Shown: positions 1 to 9,600 of the stretch, piece after piece
How positions within the stretch are numbered: position 1 is the stretch's first letter
How the letters are laid out: the number at the start of each line of letters is the position of its first letter
Virus record (IMG/VR): IMGVR_UViG_3300037963_002628
Coordinates: 850-33,708 of that record
Direction: 5' to 3' (one strand)
DNA from: a virus
Length of the DNA: 32,859 nt
Program-made: the position numbers and the translations under genes
Notes under the pieces: generated by a model
The model's input: the letters and a program-made list of their open reading frames with translations, nothing else
Databases searched by the model: none
Told to the model about the DNA's origin: nothing

Positions 1-688
1 TTGTAGCAACGAGTTCTCCATCTGGAGAAAAATACTCACTAGCAGCTACATCGACATTATAGCCTTCTTGTAGTGCTAGATAAGTGTAATGTATATTGCC
101 ATTGCTTAGCATCCACTCTGCTAAAGGATCATACCCGTACGGTTCGGATAGTCTTTGAGCAAGCCCAGCATTAAACGACAATTTGTCATTAGCTTTATAT
201 CTATATCTTTCAGATGTTTCAAAGTATTTAATGTCTGCAAAGCCATCCTCTAAATACTCACCTTTAAGTATATACTTGTTGTCAACAAATCTTATAAAGT
301 GATGCTGATCTAAATATTCATTACCTTGTTGTCTTTTGTAATCTATTTCAAATAAAAATTCTAACCCTTTTACTTTCCCCACGTTAGCGCCGTCTGACCA
401 TGAGTTTTCAGTACCATCGTAAAATGTTTGTGCTCTGTTTTCATATCCAAACCTAGCTATTTTACGTATACCTAATGCTAGATTGTAATCATATGGCGTT
501 TGTATTGTGGCTGTTTCAAGTCCGTTTGTAACTGAAAAAGTTTCTACGTCTGATATAGACGTACCACCATTTGCAGCTGCATAAAATGTTGAAAACTTAA
601 ATATTTTTTTTATATTTTGACTACAGCATTTTTTAGGCGCCGCACAGGCAACCAATGCTATACACATTATTACGAGTAATTTTTTCAT
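1..688 (-). CDS. Phage-encoded lipoprotein, partial (C-terminus off the left edge)
   Basis: The frame opens with ATG at 688-686 and stays open for 229 codons to base 1, so the C-terminus is missing. The first 15 residues are a lipoprotein signal: two lysines, a hydrophobic run, then a lipobox L12-V13-A14-C15, with Cys15 the expected lipidated residue. Two more cysteines follow (C21, C22). The rest is rich in alternating aromatic and polar residues (for example LEFLFEIDY and ERYRYKANDKLSF), which suggests beta strands, possibly a barrel or sheet facing the periplasm or outer membrane. I do not recognise the family. The gene starts one base after the stop of the giant ejection protein, so it belongs to the late operon. 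Possible roles are superinfection exclusion by masking a receptor, a lysis accessory or a virion component; none is shown by the sequence. It is far too long for an Rz1-type spanin. The lipoprotein call is strong; the function is unknown. Confidence 0.8.
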   Translation of the reverse strand, partial: MKKLLVIMCIALVACAAPKKCCSQNIKKIFKFSTFYAAANGGTSISDVETFSVTNGLETATIQTPYDYNLALGIRKIARFGYENRAQTFYDGTENSWSDGANVGKVKGLEFLFEIDYKRQQGNEYLDQHHFIRFVDNKYILKGEYLEDGFADIKYFETSERYRYKANDKLSFNAGLAQRLSEPYGYDPLAEWMLSNGNIHYTYLALQEGYNVDVAASEYFSPDGELVAT

Positions 689-689
689 A

Positions 690-3600
690 TTAGTTAGTTA
701 GTTGTTTTGCTCTTTTTAAACTTTTACTTTTACTTTTTGTTTTTCTTCTTTTAGTTTTTGATCTTTGTTCTATACGGTCGTCTATACCAAGACCCCATCT
801 ATCCCAGCCCATGAATAAGAAAAATCTTTGCCAAGCAGCATTTTCTTCATTCATAACTTCACTTATATTAATATATTTTTCTCTCATCCTGTCTACAGGC
901 GCATTGGTAACAGCTTCAACACCTTTAGTTGTTATTTCCCACACTGGATTATCAATATCAAATAAAGGCATTTCAAATATAAGATCTTTATTAAATCTAT
1001 ATGTTCTTTGTGCTTGAAGTAGCTTTCTAGCTTTACTACCTAATGGTGGTGAAACATTTAGCAGTTCTACCAAAGGCGAAGCTTCTGTTGTACTAAATCC
1101 TTTTGTATTTTCTTTTACAAGTGCAAATATATAATTTTTAACCATAGAAACAGCGGCACCATAAATACCCGTACCACGTAAAAATGAATCGGCAACACCG
1201 TTCCATAATCTAAATGTTTTTGTTGCATTTTTTTCTCTTTGCTCTTCACTTTCGTCTTCGTCAAAAGCTAAAGCAAATAAAGCTGTTTGTAAGCTGTAAA
1301 ATATAACATTTTGAACAAAGCCATAATATAATATTCTAGATAAATTTGATATATCACTTTGCAACTGTGTTCCGTCTTCAGTTGTATTTCTTCTGTTTAT
1401 TAAATCAAGCGCAGCTTTCTTTTGTAAACGAGTCATTTGCATTGGTGTGTTTGCAAAAGCTAAAATAAAGTGACCTAATAAAGAAGCTTGTTGTTGCGAT
1501 AATAAATCAGGCCTTGAAGACTGTTGAGTTTCTTCAGCAAGACGTGTAAAATCTTTAAACGTCTGTTCTTTAGCTTCTTTAGCTGATTTACCTTGTTTTA
1601 TATACTTATTGTATCTATTTCTATAAAACGCAGCGCCACCTAAAGCTATTGCAAAACTATCTGCCATTTTTGTAGGTAAAAATCCTTTTTCTAAAATAAA
1701 ACCTATCATTGCTTTTATTTTACCAGTAGCAGTCTTGTCTTTTGAGTTTCTAATAGACTGTAACATTTCAGCGGCATTTAAATCTTGCTTCATACCTTTA
1801 CGTCTTTGTTTTAAGTATGAAGAGTTAAATAAAAATACAAAGTCTTCTATAAACTGTGGAAAGTTTGCATAAGCTTTTGCAACAGCAAACAAATTATTAT
1901 CTTCGTAGTTTACAAAGTTAACAAAAGATATAGTCTGTAAAGCAGCAGATCTACCGTTAAAAAACATAATTGTACTTACACCAGCGTTTATAAAGTTTAA
2001 AGCAGAGTTTGTTAACCTATTTAAACCTTTTGGCCTACTTCTACCAGTTTCCATACGGTATAACATGTCTTCTAAAGCTTCTCTAAAATTTAAACCAAAG
2101 GCCGCTTCAATTTTATTTAAATTCTTTTCTGAAAATATTATATTTTTTCTTTCTATCCACTCTGCTAAAAACTGTTTTCTGCTTACATCTTGCGATAAAG
2201 AAAATAAATCTGCAGCTATATTACCGACCAACCAGTTCTCTGTTGGCTGTACATAACCTTCTGGTAAACCTGTTATTCTAGACAATGCTAAAGCAAATGT
2301 TTTTAAATCGTTATTATTTTCTACATATTTAACTAACTCGTCTAAATCTTTTTTAGATAAACCAGGTATATCATAACCAGCCATAGCCCAAGCGTATACT
2401 CTTATAGCATCTGAGTTTGTATAATCACCAAAAGCTTTTTTATTTAGCTTTTTTCTTACATTAGGATATTTTTTTAACAAAGCCTCATATTCATTTTGAA
2501 CTCTCTGCTTAGCCTCATTTAATTTTATATAAGCTTCGTTAAACTCTTTAACCATAGTATCTAACCACCATTTTCTATGCGCAGTACCTTGTTTACCTTT
2601 ACCCATAAAATTATAAAGTAATCCCATAAAGTCTTCAGCTCCTGGTGGAATAAAAGGTCTAAATTTACCTTTATTAGCACCACGTTGACTAGCTTTAACT
2701 CTACTAAATTCTTTTTTAGCATCAATACCAGTAACTTCTTCTAATATTTGATTAAACTCTGCGTCTAAATTTGTTTTAGAAAACTTTAACTTAGCTTGTT
2801 GTACTTTTGACTTAACATCAAATTGATCTAATATATTTTTTACAGCCTGCACGTTTTGTAACGCATCGTCAGCAAAGTAAAAATCATTGTAACCTTCTGC
2901 GGCTTTATCAGCAACCCAAAGTGCTTTTGCTTCTGCCGTAGAGTTTGCTAATCCAGTTATATTTTTTAAAGGTATATTTAAACCATTAGCTTTTAAAAAC
3001 TCAAATATAGCAGGTGCAGCTTCAGCAGGTCTTGCTGTTAATACAAACATATTGCTAGGACCAAACTTCTTTTGTAACTTTAATGCTTTTTGAAATAACG
3101 GAGCTATTTTACCATCAACAACTTTATTAAACTGTGAAAAGTCAAACTTATAGCCTAAACCTAATAAATCTTGGTATGTGCTAGCATATTCAGCAGGTGT
3201 TAATGTTCCTTTTACACCTTCTGGTGTTACATATTCTATAAGAGAACTACTAGTTGCTAGTGTGTCATCAAAATCTAAAATAGTAATACCTTTTGTAGGA
3301 TTATTAATAGACTTAGAAAACTGGTAAGCTTTACCTAAAATTTGACGTTGATTAAACTTTAAAGGCGACTGTAACTTTAATAATTCAGCAGCTTCAACAA
3401 AGTCTTTACCCATAAATTCTTTATCAGTGCCTTTATGCTTAGGGTCTAAGCTAATTAAATAATCTAATGTAGGCTCACCAAAAGTAAACATGTTATAGTA
3501 TCTATTACCAAACAAAGGCATTTTTGATCTAAAACCTTTATCTGTTAAAGTAGTGTCCATATTAGAAGGTATAATAGCAACATGATAGTCTTCAAACACC

Positions 3601-6600
3601 ACGTCTCTATTCATCTTACCATCGTTAACGTAGCTAGCCAACATTCTAAGCATAGCTACAACTTGTGGTACCATATGTTCATACTCAAGCTCAGAACCTC
3701 TTTTGTTTACAGGCACATCTAACGCTGTTGAACTTATATAAGCTAAGTTTGCTGCTTTACGCATAATACTAGTCATACCAGACCCCATACTTGTAGCCAT
3801 CATTGCTAAGTCCAAATAATCAAAGTTAGATTTTTTAGATTTAACTTGAGCAAAGTTATAGTCCATAAACAGCTCTATAGCATCTTTAACGTCTTCAGAA
3901 GAGTTTTTTCTACCTTCATACTCACCGTAAGGATCTTTTAAAGCTTCTTCACTTTTTTCAGAGTAAGATGATTCAAAATTATATTTTTTTCTTATTTGAC
4001 CAGGTGTCATTCGCTTACCATTTTTAATAACTTCAACACCATTTATCTGGTTAAGCATGTTAAATATAAAATCATCAACATTAGCAAAATACTGTTTTCT
4101 ATTTTTAGATGGTTTTTTACCATCTTTAACTCTTTGTTCTTGTATTTTTGCCCATTCAGCTTCAGGTACTTCTGTAAGCAAACCAGTTTCTACATCAACT
4201 TTAATTCTTCCATCAGCTATTCTAGTAGCACCAGCAAGCATACCTTTAAAAAACTCTTGGCTGTAATAAACAGCTTGATCAATAGTTAGTTGTTTATTTT
4301 TTATAGCTTCGTTAAAAAAGTTAATAACATGAGCTCTAGCTTTATTAATTCTGTTTATATCTAAAAACCCTTCACCTATATTTTTAACGCCTTTAATTAA
4401 ACCCATATTAGTAAAGAAGTTAAATATAGCTGTTTCTTCATTTTCAAATATATAAAATTGGTTTATATATTCATCTAAAGCTATAGGTAAAACTACTTTT
4501 TTACCACCAACACCAGTGTGTACTTTTTTTAATCTACTATAATCTTTAATAACATTGTGAACTTCTTTAGCAACAGCTTTTTTACCTTTATCACTTATAG
4601 TATTTTTAAATGTTTTATCTAAAGCGTTTATTATAGACTCTATATTGCCATCATACATTTTAGCTATATTACTAGCGAACGTAGTTCTACCTTCTTCAAA
4701 TATAGCCTGCTCACCTTGAGGTAACTTTTTAGAAAATCTAAACGGCGCTTTACCGTCGTTTAAAGCTTGTGATATTAAACTACTAGGATTGTCTATAGTT
4801 TCAACAACAGCTTGATTTACAAATAACACAGCTGTTTCCATAACCGCCGCTCTAATTCTAGAGCTAGTATTGTCTTCTTTTTTATAAAGATTATCAGCAG
4901 ACCCTTTTGTTTCTGTTATACCAAACACACCTAGTATATAGGCCTTATTAAGATTTTTTATTTTTCTTTGTATTTTTAAATTAGAAGGTCTTTTAGCTTT
5001 TGTTTTAACCTCTATTATATTACCTTGCTCGTCTTTAATAATATCAGGAACTTCTATTTCTTCATAAAAAACATCTCTAGGTTCTTTCAACTTGTTTTTC
5101 TTAGTAGGTCTTTCAGTCATTAAAACAGATGTTGTACCTGTTGATTTATTATCGCTATTGTAACCTTCTGGAAAATTACCGTGTATAACGCTATAGTTAA
5201 ACTCTATTTTTAACTGAGCATTTTTAATATCTGTTTTTGTTAAATTACCCGGCTTAGGTTTTATACCGTAAAACTTAAACACCATGTCTATTATCTCTTG
5301 TGGTATTATACCTCTCACGTCTTTATAGCTTGACAAAACTTTAGGATCAATTTTACCTTCTTTTATCATTTTAACTATAGCTGCGTGTATTTCTTTAGCG
5401 GTAACAGTGTATTTTGTTTTATCATTAAAAGGCACAACCCAAGGATATTGATACAGTTTTAAATCTCTTTTCTTTATATCTTCATCTTTCTTTTTAGTAT
5501 CAGCTGCTTGTGAAGCTGCTTTTTTTGTTCCAACTTGTTGTTCAAAAAAGCCAGGTATTTGTCTAGCGGCAGCTGGTATTCTTAAAGGTATTAAACCATA
5601 TATATGAGTTGTTAGTTTAGCTTTTAGCGGGTTCCATGTATTAACCATAAAAGGTACACCGTTTTCGTTTTCAATACCTAAGGTTAAATTAGTTATCAAA
5701 TCATTTCTTAATGTAAAATCTTTAGTACCATCTTCTCTTAGCCTCATACCAGCATCAGGAGATAACTTTGATTTTATTTGAGCTAAAGTATATAGTTGCC
5801 ACTCTAAACCTATTTGATAACCTATAACAAGCTTATCATCTTTGCTTAATTTATTCCAAATATCTGCTTGCTCTTGTTTGTCTAAACTAGAAAAGTTAGT
5901 TACATCATGTAACATTTCCATTGACTCGTCTAACGCTTTGTTTACATTATCAAATAATTCGCTTTTGTTTTGTTTTTTGTCTTCTATAGGTTTTGAATAT
6001 TTTATACCTAAAGCATCTGCTATTTTTTTATTTAATTTTTCTTGTTTTTTTAGCAGTCTATTATATTGGTTTGCTACTTTTTTAACCTCACCAGATACTT
6101 CAAAACCTTCTTGAGCTCCTTTTTTAATAGCATCATTTATTCTACCTTTTTCTACATTGTATTGAAAGTCACGTAAAAAATTAAACACATCTCTACCGTT
6201 TCTAAATTTAATTTCCACACCAAAACGCTGCATTATTCTTCTTATAATATCACCTAGTTTTGTAAATACGTTTTCATTAAATTGTATATCACCACTTCTA
6301 AGAGCATCAATAAATAAAGTTAAACTTTCTTCAGCTTGAACATCAGCACCCATTTCAGCATAAGCTCTTAATCTTTTAACCATATTGCTATCTTGAACCA
6401 TAGAAGGATCTATGTTCATAATATATCTATTAAGTACATTAGCTAAAGCTAAAGCAGTTTGTGGATTGTCTAACAGCGTTTTTGCCAATACTCTGTGTAA
6501 AAACTCGTGAGCAGCTACATTAACATTACCACTTCTAGCAGCAACATCCATGTTAATATATATTTTTGTATTACCGTTTTTATCTGGCTTGCCTATAAAA

Positions 6601-9600
6601 CCTTCTGATTTTTTAGCTTCTTCAACCTGCTGGTTTATCAAAGCTACGTCTTCTTCTGATAACTGCTCTCCAGTTTCTTTGTTTATAAACTTACCGTCTT
6701 CAAGTACAAAAACTTCGCCAAGCTCTGTTTCAATGTTTTCTAATATACCAGCCTCAACAAGGTCTTTTACATCTTCATTACTTATTATTTCTATAGAAGT
6801 TTGACCTTCAGGGTACATTTCTTCTAATATTTTTCTTACCTTTTTTACATCTTCTTGTATAAGTTCTTCTGCAACTTCGTATATTATATCACCTTTTTTA
6901 TCAGATAATTCTTTTATTTTATTTTGTACTTCTTTTATTTTTTTCTTTTTAGACTTTGTTTTGTTTTCAGGATCTTGTAATTCTTCTAATTCTTGTCTAA
7001 GATTATCTAGCTCCTCGTTTATACCTATAACGTCTTCTCTTTCTTCTTTACTAAGTCTATTTAATATTTCTATTTCTCTAGCTTTAATTCTATCTGCTTT
7101 TCTTTTCTCATACTCTAGTGTGTCAAGATTTTCTGAGTTGTTAGAGTCTTTTAATATTTTTTCTGTTTCAAAATATCCTACAAAGTTACCTGTTATTTTT
7201 ACTTTTTTATCACCTAACTTACCACTATTAACTAAGTTTTCAAGATCTGTTTTAAATTCTGAATAGTTAGTGTACATCTCTTCACCTATCATCATTACAG
7301 GTGGTTTGTTACCAGTTACAAACTGATGACCCATGTTTATACCACCAAATACAACTTGAGCAACGCCGGTTACAGTAAACATATCTTTTAAAAATTCACC
7401 CCCTTCAGTCCAGTCTAATACAATATCTCCGTCTTCATCAGTTACTGGGTTTCCGTTTTTATCTAATTTTGGCGAAGCAAGACCAGTATACCATGGTTTA
7501 CCCATAATAATACTAGATAACGGTTGGTTAACAACTTCTTCAAAAACTTCACCAACTATACCGTTCCAACCAACGTTATTTTTCATAAAATGATTACTAG
7601 CAGCTAAACCACTTAATCCTTTTTTACGTAAATAGTTACCAACAACAAGCCTTTTCATCCAATCAGGATTGTTCATAACGTCTTTTCTTAAATATCTACC
7701 AAACATAGGTATTAACTCACCAAGTCTTTCTGTAAAAAACTCAGACCAAGTTATACCATATGCTCTACCAGCAGCTTCAAAGCTAGACATTTCAGTACCT
7801 TTTTTAAATGACGTTGTCATTTCTATGTTACCCATGTCTAAAAATTCACCAGACTCAATAGCATCTACTATGTCTATTATTTCGTTACCACCTTCAGTAA
7901 ACATGTAATACATTTCAGGCGTAATGTTTTCTGTAAAATGTTTTAAATATTGCTGTGGGTTTGCAGCGGCTTGAGCAGCTGTACCAACCATAAAAGACAA
8001 AGCATTTATACTTCTGTTAACAGCTACAATTTTACCAGTTTTCTGCATGGTACTTCTTAATACTGTTTTTTTAGCCGCGTCAGTTAATGCTTTTTTAGTA
8101 GCAGCTCTTGTACCAGTAAAAACACCACTTGTCAATATAAACTCACCAACGTATGGTACCATTTCAGCTAGCATTCTACCTCTTCTAAACGAAGGTGAAG
8201 CTTTTTTAGCAACTTCATTAGCCTGCTGTTTCATAGAATACATGTTTAAAGACAACGCTTCAAACTCAGTATAGTTTTCAGGATTTTTTTCTGAAAGCTT
8301 ATGTAACTCTATAAGATCAAATATTTCAGGTATTGCACCAATAAAAGGTACATATTGTTCACCTCTTAAACTTTTAAAACCATCAAAGAAGTTTTTTGTA
8401 GCAGACTTACTATATGACTCAGGGTTATTTATTATGTCTTCAGCAAACTTTTTTACATTTGATAATGCAATAAACTTTTCACTCCATTGAGCTGGTGTTA
8501 AAGGCCCGCCTGTAGAGTTGTCATAACCAACAGGGTTATTACCAGGAGCCATCATATACGCTTCACAAACCTCTATTTGTTTGTCTATATTTTGAGTTTC
8601 TAAAGTGTTAATTGCAAAATCTCTTAATGCAAAAGGTGTCATGTTACCGTTTTCGTCTTCAACTATTTTATCGTAGTAAGTATCATAAAACTCTTCTTTC
8701 ATTTGTTGAACAACGTTTTCATCGCTAAGCCCATCACCTAACAATGCTTTTTCCATTTCAGTCCAAATATTGTCTAGCACAACTCTTTTTTCTCTAGCTG
8801 GTAAAGTCATCCAAGCAGCTTTGTCTAACAGTTGATTTATTTTTTCATAATCACGATCAGGTATTATGTTAGGTACTTTAAACTCAGCAATAAAATCTTC
8901 CATACGCTTGTCAAACTCAGCAGAGTGCGCGGCTACAATATCTTCTTGTATTAAACGCATACGATCATTTATCTCTTTATTGTACAGATCATTTATTTGA
9001 TCCTCGTTCATATTTTCAAATTGACCTAAATAATATCTACGCCTAAAATCTTTTTGAACTATATCTTCTACAACAGGTATTTGTTCTCGCATAAGGTTGT
9101 TTACCTTTTCTTGCAAGTCCATTAATACAACAGCTTGTTCTGTTTCTATCGCGCTTTTTATTTTACCATGTTTAATTTGCTCTGCTTTAAACTGGTATTG
9201 TTTCCAATCAATATAATCGTAATCTACTCTTTTAACTTCTTTAAATAGTTCAGGAATATTAATTTTATCTTTTTTATCTTTTATATCTAAACCTCTAACT
9301 CTATTTTTTAAACGAGCATCTCTATCTGCTTTATATCTAACATAGTCTTTATTAATTTCAGCTTTAGCTTTTTTACTAAAAGTTTTTTCTAATAAATTCT
9401 TTTTTTCTTTTTCTAGATTTTGCAACCATACAGTTGCTTTAAATTTATTAATATCTTCTTGTGTAGCAGGTGTTCTTCTACTAGGGGTACCAGAATAACT
9501 TGGGTGCTCACTGTTGTAAGTAAACACTTGCTTACCATCTTTTTCATCCATAGTAATACCGTTAATATTTAACGCTTTTGTACCTGGAAAATGATCTGAA

